DNA from: Phycisphaerae bacterium
GTDB taxonomy: Bacteria > Planctomycetota > Phycisphaerae > Sedimentisphaerales > Anaerohalosphaeraceae
DNA: 17,591 bases
Assembly (NCBI GenBank): GCA_003567095.1
Contig: PXAQ01000251.1
Span: 1-17,591 of the forward strand
Direction: 5' to 3'
Shown: positions 7,528 to 14,335 of the stretch, piece by piece
Numbering within the stretch: the stretch's first letter is position 1
Layout of the letters: each line of letters starts with the position of its first letter
Made by a program: the position numbers and the translations under genes
Notes under the pieces: generated by a model
What the model was told of the DNA's origin: nothing
The model's input: the letters and a program-made list of their open reading frames with translations, nothing else
Database searches by the model: none

Positions 7528-7729
7528 CGCCGCCTCCCATAAAATAAAGGAATTCCACCGTATCGCCGTCTTTTAAAACGATCTGATCAAACTGTGACCG
7601 TTTCAGAATGTCGCCGTTCAGCTCGACCGACACCATATCCGGCATCTGGACCTTGTGTTCTTTCAACAGCTCCGTTACCGTCAACGCACTGTCGAAACCG
7701 ATTTTTTCACCATTAATTGTCAATGTCAT
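7514..7729 (-). CDS. hcyS: ThiS/MoaD-like ubiquitin-fold sulfur carrier with C-terminal Leu-Tyr extension (HcyS-like)
   Basis: This is a 71-residue beta-grasp carrier protein. It has MTLTINGEKIGFDSALTVTELLKE-type opening strands, VSVELNGDIL in the middle and VLKDGDTVEFLYFMGGGGG at the end, as in ThiS. The functional diglycine is embedded in a run of five glycines (65-69) and is followed by Leu70 and Tyr71. ThiS and MoaD normally end directly in Gly-Gly, so this form needs trimming before HcyF can activate it, a job for the JAMM protease two genes downstream. The carrier thiocarboxylate would then give its sulfur to MetY. The ATG has a GAGAGG ribosome site. The 3' end overlaps hcyF by 14 bases. 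A thiamine role is unlikely because no thi genes are present. Confidence 0.9.
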   Translation of the reverse strand: MTLTINGEKIGFDSALTVTELLKEHKVQMPDMVSVELNGDILKRSQFDQIVLKDGDTVEFLYFMGGGGGLY

Positions 7730-7750
7730 TGTACACCTCTCTTTCGTTTA

Positions 7751-8992
7751 TCACATTATGGATTTTATTGCCAGTTCAAAGTCGTTGATAATATCATCGA
7801 TGTTTTCCAGTCCCGCCGATACGCGGATCATTCCTTCGTCAATACCCAATTGCCGTCGCTGTGCCGCCGGAAAATCGGCAAACAGCGTCGAGGCCGGATG
7901 GATGACGGCCGTTTGGGGCGTACCGAGATTAGCAAGATTCTTAGCTGTCTGCAGCCCGTCAATGATGCCGAACGCTTTGTCTCGGCTGCCTGCATTGAAG
8001 GTCAGCACCCCGCCGCCGCGTCCGCCGAAATACCGCTCGGCGCGCCGGTAAAATTGATTGTGACTCAGGCCGGGGTAAGTGACCCGGTCAATCCCCTTTC
8101 GTTCAACAAGATACGCGGCCAGTTTCGCGGCGTTGCTGCAGTGCCTGTCCATTCGCATCGCCAGGGTCTCAAGGCCCTGAAGCATGGCGAACGAGTCGCC
8201 CGGCGATGCGCAGCCGCCCAGATCGCGATAAATCTGATTGCGAAGATGCGACAAAAACGCCAACGCGCCCGCCTTGCCGCAGCGTCGGGCAATGTCGGCA
8301 AAATTCCCCTTCGCCCAGCTGTAATTGCCTGTATCAATGATCGCGCCGCCAATTGCGGTTCCATGGCCATTGATGAATTTGGTTGTCGAATGGACAACGA
8401 CATCGGCGCCGAACTGACCCGGCCTGAAGAGGGCCGGCGTTGCCGCTGTGTTGTCCACGACCAGCGGGATATTTGCCTGTCGCGCAACCTGACTTATCCG
8501 CTCCACATCAGGAATATTCATTTGCGGATTGCCTATCGTTTCAATAAATATCAGGCCCGTCCGGTCTGTCACATTCTCGGCAAATTCCTCGGGGCTGTCG
8601 GCATTGACAAAAACAGTCTTGATGCCGAATCTGTCAAGTGTATGGGCAAACAGCGAAACGGTGCCGGCAAAGATCCCTGACGACGCGATAATCTGGTCGC
8701 CGGCCCGCAACAGCCCCATGGCCACTGACGCGATCGCCGCCATTCCGCTGGCGGTCACGATGCAGCCGATTCCGTCCTCAAGATGAGACAGCCGAGCTTC
8801 CAGAACAGTTGTCGTCGGATTTGCGATGCGGGTGTAGATATAGCCAGCAGACTTGCCGGCAAACACATCCGCCATCTTCGCGGCGCGATCATATTGATAC
8901 GACGACGCCCGGTAAACAGGGACAGACGCGGCGCCGCCGGCTGCCGTCCCGTTCCAGCCCGAATGGATCGCAGATGTTTCAAATTTGGTCAT
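7751..8992 (-). CDS. metY: O-acetylhomoserine sulfhydrylase / homocysteine synthase (Cys/Met metabolism PLP enzyme)
   Basis: This 413-residue fold-type I PLP enzyme makes homocysteine from O-acetylhomoserine (or an O-succinyl or O-phospho form) and sulfide or a carrier thiocarboxylate. Visible motifs are SVPVYRASSYQYD near 23-35, YTRIANPTTTVLEARL near 53-67, ASGMAAI at 81-87, VVDNTAATP (Asp180) and HSTTKFINGHG with the PLP lysine Lys205. SAGLENIDDIINDFELAI near the C-terminus is typical of the family. A clear AAGGA ribosome site precedes the ATG at 8992. The gene lies 21 bp ahead of hcyS, the arrangement expected if MetY takes sulfur from the carrier. A cystathionine gamma-synthase or lyase role is the main alternative. 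The length and motifs fit MetY better. Confidence 0.92.
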   Translation of the reverse strand: MTKFETSAIHSGWNGTAAGGAASVPVYRASSYQYDRAAKMADVFAGKSAGYIYTRIANPTTTVLEARLSHLEDGIGCIVTASGMAAIASVAMGLLRAGDQIIASSGIFAGTVSLFAHTLDRFGIKTVFVNADSPEEFAENVTDRTGLIFIETIGNPQMNIPDVERISQVARQANIPLVVDNTAATPALFRPGQFGADVVVHSTTKFINGHGTAIGGAIIDTGNYSWAKGNFADIARRCGKAGALAFLSHLRNQIYRDLGGCASPGDSFAMLQGLETLAMRMDRHCSNAAKLAAYLVERKGIDRVTYPGLSHNQFYRRAERYFGGRGGGVLTFNAGSRDKAFGIIDGLQTAKNLANLGTPQTAVIHPASTLFADFPAAQRRQLGIDEGMIRVSAGLENIDDIINDFELAIKSIM

Positions 8993-9034
8993 TGTAAATT
9001 CCTTGTGCAGATATTTGCAAAACCGCCATTAAGC

Positions 9035-9976
9035 CTATTCGCCGATGATGATCAAGAGCACATACGTAACTGCCAGTGCAATCAGCGGACTGGCAACCCA
9101 AAGGGTGATAATTTTTCTTACCACCTGGTGGGTAGCGATAAACCGATGTCCGTTGTTGACGCCGCCGATTCCCATGATCACTGTCGCATCCAGCATCACC
9201 ATGGGTTCGGGGATGCCGAAGGCGGACGACAAAAGAAGCAGTGTGCCGACGATCATGCCGTTTATGGTCGCTCCCAGCAGACCGATCGGCGTGATCTCTT
9301 TGCCGACGGTGTTCAGAATATTCCGAAAAACAAGCCCCCCAATGCCGAAAAACGGGGCAATGAGCAGAAATCCGGCCTCCTGGCTGACAAGCTCTGCGCC
9401 CACCAAAGGCCCGACGGCATTGGCGACGTTGTTCGATCCGATCGAAAACGCCACATAACATCCGGTTGCAACAACGAAACACTTCAGGTAACCGCCGTGA
9501 GTTTTAATCCAAGCCTTTTTTTCCAAGGGTAAAATGAACTTGCCCAGTCCATACGTCAGAAGATAAGCCGCCACGGGAAGCAAAAGCCAGAATGCAAAGA
9601 TTCTCACCAACATCACCACATAAAGCTGCTGATAATAGAGTCCCACGCTGATCAGAGAAAACACCGTCACCGAGGATGTGGAGACCGCCACGTGCATCAG
9701 GTTGGCGATCAAAAGACTTAATCCCGTTGACAGCAAAATCACAAAAGCGACTCGTGTGCTGATAAGGTCCTGTGAAACGATTCCCTTGCTGATTGTATCA
9801 ACCACTCTGCCGCCGGCGATATACGCTCCCAGTAAAACGCATATACTGAACAGAATCGCCGCCGTTTTCCTGCCGATAACGCCCGCGCCATAAGGCGCTG
9901 AAAAAGCAGGCGACATCCCGCTGCCGCCCATGTTCAACGCAAGAAATGCGGCCACTATTAAAGGTAATAAAATCAT
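9035..9976 (-). CDS. PiT-family permease, probably sulfate (CysP-like)
   Basis: This 313-residue membrane protein has about ten hydrophobic segments. The inverted duplication of the PiT family is visible: an N-terminal LNMGGSGMSPAFSAPYGAGVIGRKTA and a C-terminal half with AFSIGSNNVANAVGPLVGAEL. The second is close to the family's GANDVANAxGP signature. PiT proteins move phosphate, but Bacillus CysP belongs to the same family and carries sulfate. Its place between the ATP sulfurylase genes and metY argues for sulfate, which is inference from context. It lacks the long central loop of many phosphate carriers. The ATG at 9976 has only a weak ribosome site. The gap to the upstream cysNC-type gene is 30 bp. 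Confidence 0.87.
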   Translation of the reverse strand: MILLPLIVAAFLALNMGGSGMSPAFSAPYGAGVIGRKTAAILFSICVLLGAYIAGGRVVDTISKGIVSQDLISTRVAFVILLSTGLSLLIANLMHVAVSTSSVTVFSLISVGLYYQQLYVVMLVRIFAFWLLLPVAAYLLTYGLGKFILPLEKKAWIKTHGGYLKCFVVATGCYVAFSIGSNNVANAVGPLVGAELVSQEAGFLLIAPFFGIGGLVFRNILNTVGKEITPIGLLGATINGMIVGTLLLLSSAFGIPEPMVMLDATVIMGIGGVNNGHRFIATHQVVRKIITLWVASPLIALAVTYVLLIIIGE

Positions 9977-10006
9977 GCTATACAGTCCAATCGTCCCTGT
10001 TCAATT

Positions 10007-11845
10007 TTAAAGGTAATACTCTGGCAGGTAGTGACGCTCGGTCAGCAGGTTGCTCACCTGCGCGGCAGCCTGCTGAGGGTCCATCGGCACATTCAGCTTC
10101 AAATCCACGTCAGGCGCCGCCAGCCCGTGCGCCCCGACACCGACGACCAGATTTTCGCCGGGATGATTGAGTTTTTCCAGCATCTGTAGTTCATACGCAT
10201 CCAGATCGCTGACGGTCGCAATCAAAATCATTCCAGCGTCAGTAAACAGATGCGCCCCCTCGCCCAGCCGCCGCAGATATTCGTCGCGCAGATAGCTTTG
10301 GCTGATATCTTCATCAAGCCCCAGCAAACTGTTGTCCAGCCCGAGGTAATAGACCTGTCGTCCGGCGGCAAAGAGCTTCTCTTCCAGCACCTGCGCCAAC
10401 GTGGCCTTGCCCGCATCGGCTGGGCCGGCGATGACCACCAGCGTGGACCGCTGATTGGATCGTGTGGCGCGCATCAGCGGCGTTATGCGACTTCGCCGCC
10501 AGCTTTGTTCGCGCTGCTTGACGTGCTCACTGATACGGTCGGCCGCGTCGGTTTCGGCATCCAGAATAACCCCGCCGCCGGCGATGCGGTAATTGTCGAT
10601 CAGCACAAATCGCCCTGTCTGGGCGATGTCGGCGGTGGAATCAAACGCAATCGGCTTAAGCGTCTCCAGCACGCACTCGGCCACATCATGCCGCTCGATG
10701 TGGCGGCGGTTCTGCTCGGTGGTCAGTTCCGAGGCGTCAAGTACCGTATCAATCCGTCGCAGCCAGACGGGGATTTTGGCCGTGCCGAGCTTGAGCAGAT
10801 ACCGCTTATTCGTAATCATCGGCTCGCGCGCCATCCAGAACAGGTTGACGCGAATCTGTCGGCCGGTCTTCGGACGCGGCTGGTCTGCGCGTACCATCAG
10901 CTCGCCGGGCTGGACATAAATCTGCTCCTGCAAAGTCACGCCGGTCGATTCGCCGGCGACGACTTCCTGCGCCGCCGGCGCGTTAAACGCCTCGATGCTG
11001 ACCACCGTTGACTGCTTGCCGGATGGCTGAAACGCTACCGCGTCGCCGACCCGCAACACGCCGGTCTCGATGCGTCCGGCAAAGATGCGGCGATCATCAC
11101 CCTGCTCGGTGAATTTATAGACATCCTGCACCGGCAGACGCAGAGGCTTGTCGATGCGCGGGGCTTCTTTTTCAAAGCCGTCCAGTGCTTCCAATATTGT
11201 CAGGCCGGTATACCATGGCATCACCGCACGGCCGTCGGCGGCGACATTATGGCCGTCGCGGGCGCTGATGGGGACAAAATGCCGCGGCGTGATGCCAACC
11301 TGCTCCAGAAACGCGGTGTAGTCGGCCTGTATCCGGTCGAACACCTCACGGCTGTAATCGGTCAGGTCCATCTTGTTGACGCAGACGACGGCCTGTCGGA
11401 TGCCCAGCATCGCCAGCAGGTAGCCGTGTCGGCGCGAGTTTTCCTGGATGCCTTCGTGGGCGTCGATGACCAGCACCGCCGCCTCCGCCCTGGCGGCGCC
11501 GCTGATCATGTTTTTCAGAAACTCGATATGGCCGGGCGCATCGATGAGGATGTACTCGCGCTGCTTCGACTTGAAAAAGCACCGCGCCGAATCGATGGTG
11601 ATGCCCTGTGACTGCTCGTCTTTTAGCGCATCGAGCAGGAACGCGTACTCAAACGGCCGGGCATGGTAAGCGCACTGGGCCTTAACCGCCTCAAGCTTGC
11701 CTTTGGGCAGTGAATCGGTATCGGCCAGCAGCCGCCCGATGAGTGTGCTTTTGCCATGATCAACATGGCCGATGATAACAATATTCATCTTCTGCGCGCC
11801 GTTAATGCCTGCCTTTGTTTTCTGATTATCTAAAATAACCGTCAT
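10007..11845 (-). CDS. cysNC: sulfate adenylyltransferase large subunit fused to a degenerate APS kinase-like domain (CysN/C)
   Basis: This is a 612-residue fusion. Residues 20-440 are the GTPase subunit of ATP sulfurylase, with G1 GHVDHGKS (26-33), DAPGH (102-106), NKMD (157-160) and the usual beta-barrel domains to about 430. It drives APS formation by CysD through GTP hydrolysis. Residues 467-612 resemble APS kinase ([38 protein letters not shown]), but key features are lost. The P-loop reads GPADAGKAT with Ala481 where Ser or Thr should bind magnesium. The LDGDN motif is LGLDN, and the DTPL to DPKGLYKKAR segment of active kinases is absent. Kinase activity is therefore doubtful. This fits the APS-type reductase encoded by cysH. 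The ATG has a GAGG site six bases upstream, after a 46-bp gap that contains a short tandem repeat. Confidence 0.93.
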   Translation of the reverse strand: MTVILDNQKTKAGINGAQKMNIVIIGHVDHGKSTLIGRLLADTDSLPKGKLEAVKAQCAYHARPFEYAFLLDALKDEQSQGITIDSARCFFKSKQREYILIDAPGHIEFLKNMISGAARAEAAVLVIDAHEGIQENSRRHGYLLAMLGIRQAVVCVNKMDLTDYSREVFDRIQADYTAFLEQVGITPRHFVPISARDGHNVAADGRAVMPWYTGLTILEALDGFEKEAPRIDKPLRLPVQDVYKFTEQGDDRRIFAGRIETGVLRVGDAVAFQPSGKQSTVVSIEAFNAPAAQEVVAGESTGVTLQEQIYVQPGELMVRADQPRPKTGRQIRVNLFWMAREPMITNKRYLLKLGTAKIPVWLRRIDTVLDASELTTEQNRRHIERHDVAECVLETLKPIAFDSTADIAQTGRFVLIDNYRIAGGGVILDAETDAADRISEHVKQREQSWRRSRITPLMRATRSNQRSTLVVIAGPADAGKATLAQVLEEKLFAAGRQVYYLGLDNSLLGLDEDISQSYLRDEYLRRLGEGAHLFTDAGMILIATVSDLDAYELQMLEKLNHPGENLVVGVGAHGLAAPDVDLKLNVPMDPQQAAAQVSNLLTERHYLPEYYL

Positions 11846-11860
11846 TGCAGCCTCACTGAA

Positions 11861-11888
11861 TAATCAATAGTCATTAATCAATAGTCAA
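11861..11888. repeat. two tandem copies of a 14-bp unit between cysD and cysNC
   Basis: TAATCAATAGTCAT (11861-11874) is followed directly by TAATCAATAGTCAA (11875-11888), a 13 of 14 match. It fills most of the 46-bp spacer. Read on the minus strand it holds TTGACT and a GATTAT, 17 bases apart, so a weak internal promoter is conceivable. Replication slippage is a simpler explanation. Confidence 0.7.
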
Positions 11889-11891
11889 TTC

Positions 11892-12785
11892 TCACATGTA
11901 GCCTTCGCGGCGCAGGGTTTCCAGTCCGCCGCCGTCTTCGGCGTCCTGCTGGCGGCCGGAGCGCTCGGCGATGTCGCTGAACTTGCCGCTGCGCAGCTCT
12001 TCGATGACTTCGGCGACGTTTTTGGCCGTCGAGTCTACCGGGCCGGTACAGGGAGCACAGCCCAGCGAGCGGTAGCGTTTGCCATTACCTTTATCGAAAT
12101 AGAGATCAATGATCGGGATATTTTCCCGTTCGATATACTCCCAGATATTCAGCTCCGTCCAGTCCAGCAGCGGGTGAATCCGCACATGCGTGCCCGGCGC
12201 AAAGTCGGTATTGAACTGATTCCACAACTCCGGCGGCTGTTCGGCGATGTCCCACTCGCTGTGCGTGTCGCGCGGCGAAAAGTAGCGTTCTTTGCTGCGG
12301 CTGCCCTCTTCGTCGGCTCGTGCGCCGATGATCACTCCGGTAAACGCCTCGCCTTTTTCCTGCCGAACCAGTTGGCCCGTCTGATGATCCAGCACCCAGC
12401 GCGGCCATTCGCCGCTGAGCGTGTGCTTGAGCGCTTCGCTTTTGAGCCGCTTGCAGCAGGCCAGCCGTGACAGGTTCCCGTCGGGGAAGGTCTGTTTATG
12501 GTTCAGCGATTCGACATCCTGCCCGACGATCAGGTTCAGCTTCCATTTCAGCGCAAATTTATTGCGATACTCAGTCATCGCCGGAATTTTGAAGCTGGTA
12601 TCGATGTGCATCAGCGGAATCGGCACATGCCCGAAAAACGCCTTTCGCGCCAGCCACAGCAGCACCGTGCTGTCCTTGCCAATCGACCACAGCATCACCA
12701 GTTGTTTGAATGACCGGTACGCCTCCCGAAAAATATACACGCTCTGCGCTTCCAGCGCATCCAGTTGTGTCATTGTCTTTGTCAT
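11892..12785 (-). CDS. cysD: sulfate adenylyltransferase small (catalytic) subunit
   Basis: CysD is the PP-loop subunit that joins sulfate and ATP to give APS, working with the CysN GTPase encoded next. The 297-residue protein has the PP-loop [19 protein letters not shown] near residues 34-52, then [51 protein letters not shown] and [16 protein letters not shown]. All of these are hallmark CysD stretches. The C-terminus keeps the family's [27 protein letters not shown] ending. An AAGGA ribosome site precedes the ATG at 12785. It is 68 bp from cysH and 46 bp from cysNC, so it is part of the same minus-strand unit. There is nothing odd in its sequence. Confidence 0.96.
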   Translation of the reverse strand: MTKTMTQLDALEAQSVYIFREAYRSFKQLVMLWSIGKDSTVLLWLARKAFFGHVPIPLMHIDTSFKIPAMTEYRNKFALKWKLNLIVGQDVESLNHKQTFPDGNLSRLACCKRLKSEALKHTLSGEWPRWVLDHQTGQLVRQEKGEAFTGVIIGARADEEGSRSKERYFSPRDTHSEWDIAEQPPELWNQFNTDFAPGTHVRIHPLLDWTELNIWEYIERENIPIIDLYFDKGNGKRYRSLGCAPCTGPVDSTAKNVAEVIEELRSGKFSDIAERSGRQQDAEDGGGLETLRREGYM

Positions 12786-12808
12786 CGTATATTCCTTAAT
12801 TTTTCAGT

Positions 12809-12823
12809 ATCAGCGAAGCTGAT
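12809..12823 (-). promoter_or_regulatory. small perfect inverted repeat in the cysH-cysD spacer
   Basis: ATCAGC and GCTGAT flank a GAA loop, giving a six-pair stem with a three-base loop in the 68-bp intercistronic gap. There is no U-run after it, so it is not a good terminator. It might act as an RNA-processing or stability element. The stem is short enough to arise by chance. Confidence 0.35.
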
Positions 12824-12853
12824 TTCACAACTTTGAATTTTGATTTTTAATCT

Positions 12854-13576
12854 TTACTTTTTCCCGTGCAGTCCGCACTCTTTATGTTCCGGCTGTTCCC
12901 ACCACCAGCGTCCGGCGCGGACGTCCTGGCCCGGATCGACGGCCCGCGTACAGGCCGCACAGCCGATGCTGGGGTACCCCTGATCATGCAGGCGGTTGTA
13001 CGGCACATCATGTTTTCGAATATAGTCCCATACCTGTTTTTCCGTCCAGTCGGCCAGCGGGCAGACCTTGATCAAGCCAAACTGCTCGTCCCAACTGAAT
13101 ATCTCCAGCGCCGTGCGTGTAACCGCCTGTTCGCGCCGCAGGCCGCAAATCCAAGCCTTGCGTCCGCTCAGCGCGCGTCGCAACGGCTCGACCTTGCGGA
13201 TCTGGCAGCAGTGTTTTCGCAGCTCAACCCCTTCATAAAACAGGTTCGGGCCATATCGTGACGTCATCGCCTCAACCGAATGGAAATCCGGGAAAAACAT
13301 CTGAATCTCGATGCCGTACCGCTGTCGGGTTTGCTGCATCACGTCGTAGGTCTCCTGCGGCAATCGACCTGTATCAATAGTCACCAGCGTCAGCGGATTG
13401 CCAAGATCAGCCAGCATGTGCGTGAGAACCTGATCCTCGGCCCCCAGGCTGGTGGCCATCACCGCCGAATCCCCGAACGTCTCGATAACCAACTGAAGCC
13501 GACCGGCCGCATCCAAAGCCGCCGCCTGCGCGTTCAGGGGCTCAATGGCTATTGCGTTGTCTTCGTGATAGTTCAT
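12854..13576 (-). CDS. cysH: adenylyl-sulfate (APS) reductase, thioredoxin-dependent, Fe-S type
   Basis: This 240-residue enzyme reduces APS to sulfite and AMP using thioredoxin or glutaredoxin. It has the PP-loop-like ATSLGAEDQVLTHML near 41-55 and IDTGRLPQETYDVM at 67-80. The Fe-S type is clear: the CysCys pair 123-124 (KHCCQIRK) and Cys206/Cys209 (GCAACT) are the four ligands that mark APS-specific bacterial and plant enzymes and are absent from E. coli-type PAPS reductases. The C-terminal ECGLHGKK carries the catalytic Cys234. GLRREQAVTR binds the substrate. The ATG follows a GAGGTC ribosome site. The gene lies downstream of the Rrf2 regulator gene across a 66-bp spacer with an inverted repeat. 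The APS preference is inferred from the cysteines. Confidence 0.94.
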   Translation of the reverse strand: MNYHEDNAIAIEPLNAQAAALDAAGRLQLVIETFGDSAVMATSLGAEDQVLTHMLADLGNPLTLVTIDTGRLPQETYDVMQQTRQRYGIEIQMFFPDFHSVEAMTSRYGPNLFYEGVELRKHCCQIRKVEPLRRALSGRKAWICGLRREQAVTRTALEIFSWDEQFGLIKVCPLADWTEKQVWDYIRKHDVPYNRLHDQGYPSIGCAACTRAVDPGQDVRAGRWWWEQPEHKECGLHGKK

Positions 13577-13593
13577 ATTGACCTCAAATTAAA

Positions 13594-13631
13594 AAACTTG
13601 TTTTCCCATTACTTCAGTAGGGAATAAGTTT
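13594..13631 (-). promoter_or_regulatory. imperfect inverted repeat upstream of cysH (operator or attenuator candidate)
   Basis: The outer arms AAACTT (13594-13599) and AAGTTT (13626-13631) are perfect, and inside them the TTTCCC and GGGAA stretches also pair, with small bulges. In the minus-strand transcript the stem is followed by a T-rich run (GTTTTTTAATTT). It could be a weak terminator or attenuator between the regulator gene and the sulfur genes, or a dyad operator for the regulator. The sequence alone does not decide between these. Confidence 0.45.
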
Positions 13632-13642
13632 AAAAAAATATT

Positions 13643-14083
13643 TTATATGACATAATTTATCTCAAACGCGTCACGACGTCTGATTTCTTGTTGAGCGATG
13701 TCCTCAATTGTCGTGTTGTCAAAAACATCTGTAATCGCCTGGTTGGCCTGCTCCATAAGCGACTCCAAGGCCCGCTGCCCAAGTATCGGCGACTGCGTTG
13801 CCGGGATCGGCTCGGAAAAAGGCGACTCTAAAAAATTAAAAACGTCTTTTGTCGTTATCTCTCTGGCCTGGCGTGCCAAGACATATCCGCCGGCCTTACC
13901 GCGTAGCGACCGGACAAACCCGCCTTGTTTTAATTCATTTAAGATAATCTCCAGAAAGCGAACCGGCACCTGTTGCTGCCCCGCGATCGCCCGGGCAGTC
14001 AGCGGCCTGTCGGATTCGCCAATGGCCAATGCAACCAACGCCGTAATGGCGTACTTCGATTTTTTCGAAATATCAAAAAGCAT
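13643..14083 (-). CDS. Rrf2-family transcriptional regulator without cysteines (CymR-like)
   Basis: This 146-residue protein has the Rrf2 winged-helix start FDISKKSKYAITALVALA, a helix-turn-helix region with LTARAIAGQQQVPVRFLEIILNELKQGGFVRSLRGKAGGYVLAR (about 28-70), and the family's dimer helix near 100-125. IscR and NsrR bind an Fe-S cluster through three cysteines near residues 90-105. This protein has no cysteine at all, so cluster sensing is excluded. That resembles Bacillus CymR, which controls cysteine metabolism and senses via cysteine synthase. It is the first gene of the sulfur operon and faces nrfHA across a 252-bp spacer. The ATG at 14083 has a GAGGA site. The specific effector is unknown, and the original operon partner for CymR-style sensing, cysteine synthase, is broken here. 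Confidence 0.9.
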   Translation of the reverse strand: MLFDISKKSKYAITALVALAIGESDRPLTARAIAGQQQVPVRFLEIILNELKQGGFVRSLRGKAGGYVLARQAREITTKDVFNFLESPFSEPIPATQSPILGQRALESLMEQANQAITDVFDNTTIEDIAQQEIRRRDAFEINYVI

Positions 14084-14122
14084 TTAATCCTCATTAGCTT
14101 TACGATAAATATGATAATTTCA

Positions 14123-14151
14123 ATTAAATCACTTTTTGACATCGTTTGCAA
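14123..14151 (-). promoter_or_regulatory. sigma-70-like promoter of the rrf2-led sulfur operon
   Basis: On the minus strand TTGCAA (14151-14146), a 17-base spacer and TTTAAT (14128-14123) form a plausible promoter. Transcription would begin near 14116, giving a leader of about 33 bases before the ATG at 14083, with the GAGGA ribosome site. Both boxes are partial matches (4 of 6 and 5 of 6). Confidence 0.5.
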
Positions 14152-14246
14152 CAAAAATAATTGTTTTTTTTTCAGACAGGCGAAAAAAGCCGAAAAATTC
14201 GCTGATTTTCAAGATTTTTTATAAAAATTCGACTAATTCAAAGATA

Positions 14247-14266
14247 GGTAAACCACTGGTTTTACC
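14247..14266. promoter_or_regulatory. imperfect 20-bp palindrome in the divergent spacer, probable operator
   Basis: GGTAAACCACTGGTTTTACC contains a perfect core AACCA-C-TGGTT. It extends to GGTAAACC and GGTTTTACC arms with one extra T in the right arm. It lies about 70 bp before the nrfH start and about 95 bp upstream of the rrf2 promoter -35 box, as expected for a dimeric repressor or activator. Which protein binds is unknown; the adjacent Rrf2 regulator is the first candidate. Confidence 0.5.
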
Positions 14267-14299
14267 ATTGGACTCGTTAAGGTTAGTAAAAAAATTATC

Positions 14300-14329
14300 T
14301 TGACATTTCCCACACATTCTTTCTGTTAT
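14300..14329 (+). promoter_or_regulatory. possible nrfHA promoter
   Basis: A perfect TTGACA (14300-14305), an 18-base spacer and TGTTAT (14324-14329, 4 of 6) are seen just before the nrfH start. The predicted transcription start falls at about 14336, on the ATG itself, which would mean a leaderless message. A weaker alternative is TTGGAC (14268) with AATTAT (14293), 19 bases apart. Confidence 0.3.
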
Positions 14330-14335
14330 GTGGAT

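Noticed and set aside
14084..14335. Sulfur- or SAM-responsive riboswitch before the operon
   Set aside because: The predicted leader is only about 33 bases, too short for a known riboswitch, and no conserved aptamer core was seen.
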